Positions 1-6,169 of a stretch of 24,767 bases of DNA are shown piece after piece (positions within the stretch are counted from its first letter, which is position 1; every line of letters begins with the position of its first letter). A program made the translations under genes and the position numbers. The notes beneath the pieces were generated by a model that was not told the DNA's origin, did not search any database, and saw only the letters and a program-made list of their open reading frames with translations. Where the stretch lies: NCBI GenBank assembly GCA_937910835.1, contig CALEMG010000422.1:1-24767 (forward strand), written 5' to 3'. The DNA is from an uncultured Alphaproteobacteria bacterium. GTDB taxonomy: Bacteria > Pseudomonadota > Alphaproteobacteria > Sneathiellales > Sneathiellaceae.

Positions 1-1262
1 GAATGGAACAAGCACTCCTTAAAGGAAGAGTTGGTGGTCATAGGGTTCTATAAATATAATTTCAAGATCAGAATACCACTCAGCAATACATCACAAATTG
101 TGGCACCATCGCGGGGCACAGGCGTCATCATTTCCGGATCCATCACATCAAGATCGGCGAGCGCATGATAACGTACACCTTGGCGGGCCATGAGCGCCGC
201 CCTATCCTCGACTGATTATTCATTACAGTCCGAATTCCAGTCGCAGAGAACAGAGGGGCCATAAGTTTCTGTCAGGCCATACACATGGGTGACATCAAAC
301 CCCATGCTATCCATTTCTGCGAGAACTGTTGCCGGGGGCGGCGCGGCGGCGACCATGAATTTCACGCCCGACGGCGCCTTCGCCTTATCCTCTTCCGACG
401 CATTGATCAGCATTGAGAGAATAATCGGCGCCCCACACATATGATCAACTTTGTTCCGCTGCATCTCGGAATAAATTGCGCTTGCCTCGATTTTGCGCAA
501 GCAAACATGGGTGCCGCCTACCGCTGTCAGCGTCCAGGGAAAGCACCAACCATTGCAATGGAACATCGGAAGGGTCCAGAGATACACCGGATGCTTCGGC
601 AAGCTCCAGGAAACCGCATTTCCCATTGCCGAGAGATATGCCCCGCGATGATGATAGACAACTCCCTTGGGGTCGCCAGTTGTCCCGGAAGTATAGTTAA
701 GAGAAATCGCCTGCCATTCATCCACCGGTCCTTGCCAGTCAAATTCCGGATCGCCTGTCGCAAGGAAGGCCTCATATTCCATATCACCGATCAATTCGCC
801 GCTTTCAGCAAGAGAATCATCAATATCGATAACAGTGGGCTTGACCTTGGCCAGAGACAATGCCTCCCTGATCAAAGAGGAATACTCACGGTCCGTCAGC
901 AACAGCTTGCATTCCGCATGATCGAGAATAAAGGCAAGCGCCTCGGCATCAAGACGTGTATTGAGCGTGTTGAGAACGGCGCCTGTCATGGGCACGCCGT
1001 AATGCGCCTCTAATACCGATGGAATATTTGGCGCCATCATCGACACAGTATCCCCTTCCCCGATACCGTGTTTTGTCAACGCACTCGCAAGCCGGCGCGC
1101 ACGCGCATAAAATTCCCTGTAGCTATACGTAAGGTCACCATGAACGATCGCGGTCTTGTCGGGGTAAACTTCCGCAGACCGGGACAAAAATGTCAGCGGT
1201 GACAAAGGCTCGTAATTCGCCCGATTGCTATCGAGATCAGCTTGATACGGATTTTTAGTCAA
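1..1262 (-). pseudogene. Acyl-CoA synthetase (AMP-binding) pseudogene, two in-frame stops, cut by window edge
   Basis: This is the N-terminal two thirds of an AMP-forming acyl-CoA synthetase, the family that activates fatty acids with ATP and CoA. The P-loop-like core (NYTSGTTGDPKG) and the YGLTETYGP motif are intact. The best start is the TTG at 1260-1262, preceded by GGGAG at good spacing; family members begin close to this point. A TAA at 216-218 ends the frame, but the same frame continues with recognisable family sequence (ALMARQGVRYHAL, then TPVPRDGATI). It meets a TAG at 48-50 and resumes as NPMTTNSSFKECLFH, which matches the usual NPxATxxxFKxGWFH. There is no frameshift, but conserved positions are eroded beyond the first stop. 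The C-terminal lid domain would lie left of the window. A functional truncated enzyme is unlikely. Confidence 0.85.
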
Positions 1263-1309
1263 AAGAGTCTCCCAATCTTTTTCTAAAAACAATGCAGTTT
1301 GGTATATTT

Positions 1310-1813
1310 TTAGTCTTTTCCGGTGTCTTCCCGGCCATCTCCAAGTTCCACCGGTACGCCGGGCAGGAATTTCGATACCCGAATGCCAAGCGACGTCTTC
1401 ACATGCTCCACATTCGGGGCAGCCGTCAGTTCATGGGTCAGGAAATGTTGATAAGTATCCCAGTCTTTTGCTACGACCTTCAGAATGAAATCATTTTCCC
1501 CGGCTAGCATGAAGCATTCACGAACCAGCGGCCAGCTCTTAACAAGCCCTTCAAACGCGGAGAGATCGGTTTCCGCCTGGCTTTGCAAACCAACCAGCGC
1601 GAAAACTGTAACCCCGAATCCGAGATGTTCCGAGTTCAGTTGCGCATGATACCCCTCGATATATCCAGCCTCTTCAAGGGCCCGGACCCTCCGGAGGCAA
1701 GGAGGCGCGGAAATGCCAGCGTTTTTTGCCAGTTCTACATTGGTGATGCGGCCATCCTCCTGCAAATCATGCAGAATACGGCGATCTATTTCGTCGAGCT
1801 TTACGCGTTGCAT
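1310..1813 (-). CDS. Lrp/AsnC family transcriptional regulator
   Basis: The 167-residue protein has the standard Lrp/AsnC layout. An N-terminal winged helix-turn-helix begins with LDEIDRRILHDLQEDGRITNVELA and includes the recognition-helix signature ISAPPCLRRVRALE (about residues 34-47). A C-terminal RAM/ligand-binding domain follows, with GENDFILKVVAKD and the closing segment HVKTSLGIRVSKFLPGVPV. Family members bind amino acids and control amino-acid metabolism or transport. The start is the ATG at 1811-1813, preceded by GGAGGAC at ideal spacing. It is divergent from the ELM1-family gene, with about 150 bp between the two starts, and lies upstream of the acyl-CoA synthetase pseudogene on the same strand. 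The effector is not readable from the sequence. Confidence 0.93.
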   Translation of the reverse strand: MQRVKLDEIDRRILHDLQEDGRITNVELAKNAGISAPPCLRRVRALEEAGYIEGYHAQLNSEHLGFGVTVFALVGLQSQAETDLSAFEGLVKSWPLVRECFMLAGENDFILKVVAKDWDTYQHFLTHELTAAPNVEHVKTSLGIRVSKFLPGVPVELGDGREDTGKD

Positions 1814-1967
1814 TATGTCCTCCGACTATCAGTTACGCGCAATATTATTACAAAGAATGCGCGAGGCCAAGCTATAGAAGCAGGGACTATGCCAAAAGGT
1901 TAAGAAAATTACCCAAACGGCGCCAAAACACTTGACCCACGTCAGATGCAGGGCTTATGCCAGAAAA

Positions 1968-2879
1968 ATGAGTGCTGACAGCAAAATTAAACAGGCGTCC
2001 TGCTGGGTTGTCACTGACGGCAGCGCAGGAATGGAAATTCAGTGCATCGGACTTGCTGAAGCCTTAGGCCTTGATTTTAAAATCAAAAGAATAAGGACAA
2101 CAAAGCCTTGGCGCTGGCTGCCGCCGCATCTTTGGGTCAATCCGCTTAAATCCCTCGACGAACGAGGGGATTTACTGGAACCCCCATGGCCGGACATCCT
2201 GATTAGCTGCGGCCGTCAGGCAATCCCCTTGAATCTGGCGATAAAAAAGGCAAATGGCGATAAAACATTCACTATCCATATCCAGCCGCCAAATTGTAAT
2301 GCAAGGAAATTCGATCTGGTCATTGTTCCGGAGCATGACAAGCTGCGCGGCGAAAATGTGCTGGTCTGTCTCGGGGCCTTGGGCCAAATAACTCCAGAGA
2401 AACTGCAGGAAGCAGGCGAGAAGTTCTCGGCCCAGGTGGCGCATCTCACCTCCCCGCGCGTCGCCGTCCTCGTCGGCGGTAGCAACGGCTGCTACGACAT
2501 GACCGAAGAGGTGATGCGTGATCTCACGCAGAAGCTGGCGACGCTACATCAAGAGACGGGATGCAGCTATCTGGTTACAACATCCCGGCGAACGGGCGCG
2601 GAAAACGAGGCTATTCTGAAAACAGCGCTTAAAGGTCTGCCGCATCAACTATGGACCGGAGAGGGCGAAAATCCGTATTTTGGCTATCTCGCGCTTGCGG
2701 ATGCACTCATCGTGACGGGTGATTCTGTCAATATGGTCTGCGAAGCCTGCTCTATGGGAAAACCGGTACATATCTTCGAATTGCCGGGCGGCAATCCCAA
2801 ATTCAAGCATTTTCACCAAAGCATGCGCGAGAATGGATATACGCGCCCAATTTTGGGTCGGCTAGAAGAATGGAGCTAA
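1968..2879 (+). CDS. ELM1/GtrOC1 family protein (DUF1022), probably C-terminally truncated
   Basis: The product (about 303 residues from the ATG at 1968) belongs to the family annotated as mitochondrial fission ELM1-like or DUF1022. These are GT-B-fold nucleoside-diphospho-sugar glycosyltransferase relatives common in Alphaproteobacteria; their bacterial role is not established. Visible family signatures are WVVTDGSAGMEIQCIGLAEALG near the N-terminus, ISCGRQAIPL, HIQPP, DLVIVPEHD, VLVGGSNGCYDM, TTSRRTG and VTGDSVNMVCEACSMGKPVHIFEL. A TTG-initiated extension from 1932 is possible but has no good ribosome site. The frame stops with TAA right after RLEEWS, where relatives usually continue with an aromatic residue and Pro-x-Leu. 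The next 24 codons remain open and family-like (see 2880-2954). Confidence 0.85.
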   Translation: MSADSKIKQASCWVVTDGSAGMEIQCIGLAEALGLDFKIKRIRTTKPWRWLPPHLWVNPLKSLDERGDLLEPPWPDILISCGRQAIPLNLAIKKANGDKTFTIHIQPPNCNARKFDLVIVPEHDKLRGENVLVCLGALGQITPEKLQEAGEKFSAQVAHLTSPRVAVLVGGSNGCYDMTEEVMRDLTQKLATLHQETGCSYLVTTSRRTGAENEAILKTALKGLPHQLWTGEGENPYFGYLALADALIVTGDSVNMVCEACSMGKPVHIFELPGGNPKFKHFHQSMRENGYTRPILGRLEEWS

Positions 2880-2954
2880 CCGACACTCCTAGAAAACCAA
2901 AAGATTGAACATAATGTTGAAGAAGTTCTAAAAAAGCGCTTTTCGCGGCGATAA
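2880..2954 (+). other. In-frame remnant of the ELM1-family C-terminus after a premature TAA
   Basis: Directly after the TAA at 2877-2879 the same frame encodes PTLLENQKIEHNVEEVLKKR followed by FSRR and a TAA at 2952. Family C-termini commonly read W-S-Y-x-P-L and then a charged amphipathic helix, so this stretch looks like the original tail with a Tyr codon changed to TAA. The comparison rests on remembered family pattern and was not aligned. Confidence 0.55.
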
Positions 2955-3072
2955 TTTATCAAATTCCGGGGCATAATGAGCAAAGTTGCGGCTTACCCTT
3001 GCATGGCTTCCCCGCAAGATATAAATAATCCAGTATCCTAGATATCAGAGCGATTTTGTCCCGGAGTTCGAC

Positions 3073-4041
3073 ATGGCGGAAATTCATCATACGGATGTTC
3101 TTATCATTGGCTCCGGCCCTGCGGGGGACACAGCCGCAATTTACGCCGCCCGCGCGTCCCTTGATCCAATTCTTGTCCATGGGATACAGCCCGGTGGCCA
3201 GTTGACGATCACGACCGATGTAGAAAATTATCCGGGGTTTGCAGATCCTATTCAGGGTCCGTGGCTGATGGAGCAGATGGAGGCACAGGCCCGCAACGTC
3301 GGCACACGCATTTTCAATGACTACATTGTCGATCTGGACACTGGCCAGCGGCCGTTTGTGGCAACGGCGGATTCGGGCACAAAATATATCGCCCAGTCAG
3401 TCATCATTGCAACAGGTGCCGCAGCAAAATGGCTTGGGCTGCCAACGGAGCAGAAATATATGGGCTTTGGCGTTTCCGCCTGTGCAACCTGCGACGGCTT
3501 TTTCTATCGTGGCAAGGACGTCATGGTCATCGGTGGCGGCAATACAGCGGTGGAAGAGGCTATCTACCTCACCAACCATGCCGACAAAGTAATATTGGTC
3601 CATCGCAGGGATGAGCTCCGTGCGGAGAAAATTCTTGTCGAACGACTAAAGAAGAACCCGAAGATCGAGATTATCTGGGATCATGTCTTGGATGAGATTC
3701 TTGGAGAAGAAGATCCCTTCGGCGTCACCGGCGCACGGCTTCGCAATGCCAAAACCGGGGAAACACAGGATGTTCCTGTCCATGGCGTCTTTATCGCTAT
3801 CGGCCATTCACCAAACACAGAGTTGTTTAAAGGCAAGCTCGATTTGGATGAGGAAGGCTATCTGATTACGGCCCCCGACTCCACCGCGACGAATATTCCC
3901 GGTATTTTCGCCTGTGGCGATGTCCAGGATAAAATTTACCGCCAGGCCGTTACCGCCGCAGGAACTGGCTGCATGGCGGCACTGGAAGCCGAGAAGTTTA
4001 TTGCGGAAAATGAAAGCGCCTCGGCGGAAGCCGCCGAATAG
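3073..4041 (+). CDS. trxB: Thioredoxin-disulfide reductase
   Basis: This FAD- and NADPH-dependent flavoprotein reduces thioredoxin in the cytoplasm. The 322-residue length is typical. The FAD-binding GSGPAG motif is at residues 13-18, the QPGGQLTITTDVENYPGF block follows, and the redox-active CATCD centre is at residues 137-141. The NADPH-binding GGGNTAVEEA motif comes next, and the C-terminal FAD-binding segment is GIFACGDVQDKIYRQAVTAAG. One oddity is Asp19, where the family normally has Tyr or another bulky residue (GPAGYTAA). The start ATG at 3073 is preceded by CGGAG. The next gene, 54 bp downstream, is an LsrB/VtlR-type regulator; trxB-lsrB linkage is recurrent in Alphaproteobacteria. 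Confidence 0.97.
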   Translation: MAEIHHTDVLIIGSGPAGDTAAIYAARASLDPILVHGIQPGGQLTITTDVENYPGFADPIQGPWLMEQMEAQARNVGTRIFNDYIVDLDTGQRPFVATADSGTKYIAQSVIIATGAAAKWLGLPTEQKYMGFGVSACATCDGFFYRGKDVMVIGGGNTAVEEAIYLTNHADKVILVHRRDELRAEKILVERLKKNPKIEIIWDHVLDEILGEEDPFGVTGARLRNAKTGETQDVPVHGVFIAIGHSPNTELFKGKLDLDEEGYLITAPDSTATNIPGIFACGDVQDKIYRQAVTAAGTGCMAALEAEKFIAENESASAEAAE

Positions 4042-4095
4042 GGAGATCGCAAGGCTATCTGACGGATAATCCGGGATGCCGCAGCGAGCAGCGAT

Positions 4096-4986
4096 ATGGA
4101 TTGGGACAAATTACGCATATTCCATGCGGTAGCCGAAGCTGGCAGTTTTACGCGCGCTGGTGAAACCTTGCATCTTAGCCAGTCCGCCGTCAGCCGTCAG
4201 GTCAGCGCTCTTGAGGAAAGCCTGCAGGTTGCCCTGTTCCACCGCCAAGCCCGTGGCCATCTCCTGCCCGAACAGGGCGAACTTCTGTTCCAGACCGCCC
4301 ATGACGTGTTAGCGAAGCTCGCCATGACCGAAGCGCAGTTAATGGATGCGCATGAAAAGCCATCCGGGGAGCGCAGGGTAACCGCTACTGTCGGCCTTGG
4401 AGCCAACTGGCTAACACCGCGGATAAGGGAGTTCATCGAGCTTTACCCGGAAATTACCGTCAACCTGATCCTCGCCGATCGTGAGCTTGATCTTGGTATG
4501 AGGGAGGCCGACATTGCCATTCGTTTACGCGCGCCCGTACAACCCGATCTTATTCAGCGTAAATTGATGACCGTGAATCACCATGTATACGCATCTCCGG
4601 ATTTTCTGAAGAAGCACGGCACACCCACGCGTTTGGAAGATATCCTGGAGAGCAATCTCATTACCTATGGCGATGAAGCGCCCACAAATATCGCGAATTT
4701 GAACTGGTTGCTGAAGGATCTAAACAAGGCGGGCCGGACGAAAGAGCCGGTTTTCAAGGTCAATAACGTCTATGGATTGTTGCTCGCCGTGCAAAGTGGA
4801 CTTGGCATCGCCAGCCTGCCCGACTATATCGTTCATGGCCATAGCAATGTCATCCGTATTCTGCCCGAATTAGGCGGCCCGACCTTCGATACTTATTACG
4901 TCTACCCGGAAGAACTGCGCAAATCCAAGAGAGTGACTATTTTTCGCGATTTTCTCATTCAGAAAATCAAAGAATACGCATTTTAG
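4096..4986 (+). CDS. lsrB: LysR-family regulator, LsrB/VtlR-type
   Basis: The 296-residue protein has an N-terminal winged helix-turn-helix (DWDKLRIFHAVAEAGSFTRA, then LHLSQSAVSRQVSALE) and a two-lobed effector domain. Segments such as HEKPSGERRVTATVGLG, ELDLGMREADIAIRLR, DLIQRKL and GLGIASLPDYIV match, from memory, LsrB of Sinorhizobium/Agrobacterium and VtlR of Brucella. In those organisms the gene lies beside trxB and the regulator activates adjacent AbcR small-RNA genes. Here the same order is seen: trxB, this gene, then three tandem sRNA candidates. An ATGC-N7-GCAT dyad starts 6 bp after its stop codon and a similar one precedes the second sRNA. The regulatory role is therefore inferred from homology and context; symbol confidence is moderate. 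Confidence 0.88.
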   Translation: MDWDKLRIFHAVAEAGSFTRAGETLHLSQSAVSRQVSALEESLQVALFHRQARGHLLPEQGELLFQTAHDVLAKLAMTEAQLMDAHEKPSGERRVTATVGLGANWLTPRIREFIELYPEITVNLILADRELDLGMREADIAIRLRAPVQPDLIQRKLMTVNHHVYASPDFLKKHGTPTRLEDILESNLITYGDEAPTNIANLNWLLKDLNKAGRTKEPVFKVNNVYGLLLAVQSGLGIASLPDYIVHGHSNVIRILPELGGPTFDTYYVYPEELRKSKRVTIFRDFLIQKIKEYAF

Positions 4987-4991
4987 CGAAG

Positions 4992-5010
4992 CTATGCGGG
5001 TCACGCATAG
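4992..5010. promoter_or_regulatory. LysR-type operator upstream of sRNA 1
   Basis: A perfect 6+7+6 dyad, CTATGC-N7-GCATAG, has the T-N11-A geometry of LysR recognition sites. Its centre (5001) is about 65 bp upstream of the proposed sRNA 1 start near 5066, the usual LysR activation position. A weak -10 (TAGAAA, 5054-5059) fits activator dependence. Confidence 0.55.
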
Positions 5011-5065
5011 TAGCGTTGACAAGATTGATCTTTTCTAACGCTGCTAAATCTCATAGAAAGACCGC

Positions 5066-5218
5066 AGACGATGTTGCGACGCAATAATCGTCTTCATGAG
5101 GGTGTCGAGCCCGAGTGATTTTGCAAGATCTCCTCCCAGATTTTTGCAATCCTATGTCTTCTTGACATAATACCTCCCTGTTAGACTTGCCGGCCATTCA
5201 CTTGGCCGGCATTTTTTT
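5066..5218 (+). ncRNA. Tandem anti-Shine-Dalgarno sRNA, copy 1 (AbcR-like)
   Basis: This is a predicted trans-acting small RNA of about 150 nt. In order it shows: a 5' hairpin (arms AGACGAT 5066-5072 and ATCGTCT 5087-5093); a long hairpin (arms 5121-5131 and 5138-5149) presenting CCTCCC at 5132-5137 in its loop; a small hairpin TATGTC-TTCTT-GACATA (5153-5169); a linker ACCTCCCTGTTAGACTT with a second anti-SD motif (from 5172); and a terminator. CCUCCC can pair with ribosome-binding sites. The 5' end is estimated from a weak -10 at 5054 and from homology of the first hairpin to copy 3. AbcR (alpha-r15) identity is inferred from the neighbouring LysR gene and the anti-SD motifs. Confidence 0.75.
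5188..5218 (+). terminator. Rho-independent terminator of sRNA 1
   Basis: An 8-bp GC-rich stem (TGCCGGCC at 5188-5195, GGCCGGCA at 5204-5211) with an 8-nt loop is followed by seven T. The long U tail also suits Hfq binding. Confidence 0.9.
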
Positions 5219-5281
5219 CCAGCAAAACTAACCTTATAGGCCCCGCAACGCTTTTCAGGGCTCCAAAGGTATTTTTTGAGG

Positions 5282-5298
5282 TATGCGTTTTTTGCATA
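5282..5298. promoter_or_regulatory. LysR-type operator upstream of sRNA 2
   Basis: The dyad TATGC-N7-GCATA has the same half-sites and spacing as the one at 4992-5010. Its centre (5290) lies about 69 bp before the expected start near 5359. Confidence 0.5.
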
Positions 5299-5346
5299 TG
5301 TGCACTGCAATATTATCGGTGGAAACCAGGGCAGATATTGGCTATT

Positions 5347-5352
5347 TATAAT
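5347..5352 (+). promoter_or_regulatory. -10 element (TATAAT) of sRNA 2
   Basis: This is a perfect TATAAT hexamer with no good -35 at 16-18 bp upstream. That is consistent with activation by the LysR protein bound at 5282-5298. It predicts transcription from about 5359. Confidence 0.55.
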
Positions 5353-5358
5353 GCATGA

Positions 5359-5507
5359 ATGTTGCATTGCAGCATTTACTTAATATCAGCTCCCTGCTGA
5401 TATCGATTGCATGTATTCCTCCCAATCACATGTAATCTGTATTGCCGAAAGGCAATACCTCCCTGTTAGACTAAGCCGGCCTCTTCATTGAGGCCGGTCT
5501 TTTTTTT
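5359..5507 (+). ncRNA. Tandem anti-Shine-Dalgarno sRNA, copy 2 (AbcR-like)
   Basis: The second copy is about 149 nt. It has a perfect 8-bp hairpin (ATATCAGC 5383-5390, GCTGATAT 5396-5403) with TCCCT in the loop. Next is a 10-bp hairpin (5405-5414 with 5428-5437) whose 13-nt loop carries CCTCCC at 5418-5423. A 7-bp hairpin closed by a GAAA tetraloop follows (5440-5457), then the linker CCTCCCTGTTAGACT (5458-5472) and a terminator. The order matches copy 1, but the stem sequences differ while remaining paired, as expected for a structured RNA. Three CUCCC-type motifs are exposed. The 5' end is inferred from the TATAAT at 5347. Confidence 0.78.
5475..5507 (+). terminator. Rho-independent terminator of sRNA 2
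   Basis: The stem pairs GCCGGCCTC (5475-5483) with GAGGCCGGT (5490-5498; the last pair is G-U). The loop is 6 nt and a run of eight T begins at 5500. Confidence 0.9.
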
Positions 5508-5533
5508 GCAACAGATTTGAAAAACTTACCCGA

Positions 5534-5549
5534 TATGTAGTTTTACATA
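5534..5549. promoter_or_regulatory. Possible degenerate LysR dyad upstream of sRNA 3
   Basis: TATGT-N6-ACATA is one base shorter than the two upstream dyads and has A-T instead of G-C inner pairs. Its centre lies only about 44 bp before the start implied by the TATAAT at 5574. It may be a weakened or repositioned site. Confidence 0.3.
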
Positions 5550-5573
5550 TTCACATTGAAGGGCAAAACCCAA

Positions 5574-5579
5574 TATAAT
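5574..5579 (+). promoter_or_regulatory. -10 element (TATAAT) of sRNA 3
   Basis: A perfect TATAAT lies just before the first hairpin of copy 3. A competing TATATA at 5598-5603 would start the RNA near 5610 and place the dyad at -68. The hairpin homology with copy 1 favours the upstream element. Confidence 0.5.
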
Positions 5580-5583
5580 GAAT

Positions 5584-5732
5584 AGATGATATTGAAATAT
5601 ATATCATCTAGGTGCCGGATTTTCTGGCAAGGGATGAGAGGTTTCCTCCCTTTCCTACTTATTCCTTTGCATCTCTATTCGAGATGCGCCTCCTGTCAGA
5701 CTTGCCGGCCATTCATATGGCCGGCTTTTTTT
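5584..5732 (+). ncRNA. Tandem anti-Shine-Dalgarno sRNA, copy 3 (AbcR-like)
   Basis: The third copy is about 149 nt if started after the TATAAT at 5574. The first hairpin (AGATGAT 5584-5590, ATCATCT 5603-5609) equals that of copy 1 with a compensatory C-G to T-A change. A 6-bp hairpin follows (TGCCGG 5613-5618, CTGGCA 5624-5629). Next is an irregular stem (5628-5638 with 5658-5669) displaying CCTCCC at 5645-5650. A 7-bp hairpin GCATCTC-TATTC-GAGATGC (5669-5687) precedes the linker GCCTCCTGTCAGACT (5688-5702) and the terminator. The linker differs slightly from copies 1 and 2, which could shift its targets. It converges on the ferritin-like gene, whose stop is at 5748. Confidence 0.72.
5704..5732 (+). 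terminator. Rho-independent terminator of sRNA 3
   Basis: GCCGGCC (5704-5710) pairs with GGCCGGC (5719-5725) across an 8-nt loop close to that of copy 1 (ATTCATAT versus ATTCACTT). Seven T follow. Confidence 0.9.
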
Positions 5733-5747
5733 GCCCGTCACAACCGC

Positions 5748-6041
5748 TTAATCGTGATGATGTCCGATAGGGCCTTCCTTAAAGAGATAATCCTTTAACT
5801 CTTTGTCCATGGTCGGGTCTTGACGGCGAATCCATTCCAGAACCATCGCCGCATGCTCTTTTTCTTCATCACGGTTATGGGCGAGAATCTTCTTCAATTC
5901 CTCATCTTTGCAGGCATCAACCCGCTGATTGTACCAGTCAACGGCTTCGAGTTCCTCCATCAGAGAGGTGATTGCTCTGTGCATATCTCGCGTTTCATCA
6001 GAAAGTTCCTCGATCGGCTCGTGATACCCTTCATTGGCCAT
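5748..6041 (-). CDS. Encapsulated-ferritin-family protein (EncFtn-like)
   Basis: This 97-residue, all-helical ferritin-like protein matches the encapsulated ferritin family, whose members form ferroxidase sites at a dimer interface inside decamers. The signatures MEELEAVDWYNQRVDA and LAHNRDEEKEHAAM and the C-terminal YLFKEGPI agree with the Rhodospirillum rubrum protein as remembered. The ferroxidase ligands correspond to Glu30, Glu60 and His63 here and are all present. The protein ends in GHHHD soon after the core and has no C-terminal encapsulin-targeting extension; no encapsulin gene is in the window. The start ATG at 6039-6041 is preceded by AGGAGGG about 10 nt upstream. MsrP lies upstream on the same strand. 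Confidence 0.88.
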   Translation of the reverse strand: MANEGYHEPIEELSDETRDMHRAITSLMEELEAVDWYNQRVDACKDEELKKILAHNRDEEKEHAAMVLEWIRRQDPTMDKELKDYLFKEGPIGHHHD

Positions 6042-6169
6042 ATGGGTTTGCCCTCCTTGGCGTAATTTCGAATTATTCCAGTTTATTGGTTCCTCATTGA
6101 TAGCAGAACCATCGGCTTTCGCAAGGCACCGCGACCGGAAAATTCACATACAGTTGACGCAGGGCAATA

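Noticed and set aside
5152..5367. Minus-strand 71-codon open frame across the sRNA array
   Set aside because: It runs antisense through the sRNA 1 terminator, has no ribosome site and no family resemblance; the sRNA reading explains the region better.
5066..5732. Array as Rhodobacter-type cuckoo (CcsR) RNAs
   Set aside because: Those lie directly behind a DUF1127 gene and carry CCUCCUCCC loops; here the neighbour is a LysR gene, each copy has its own promoter-like element, and the motif is CCUCCC.
5066..5732. Repeats as CRISPR or mobile-element ends
   Set aside because: The copies differ in stem sequence, spacing is irregular and each ends in a terminator; no cas or transposase gene is present.
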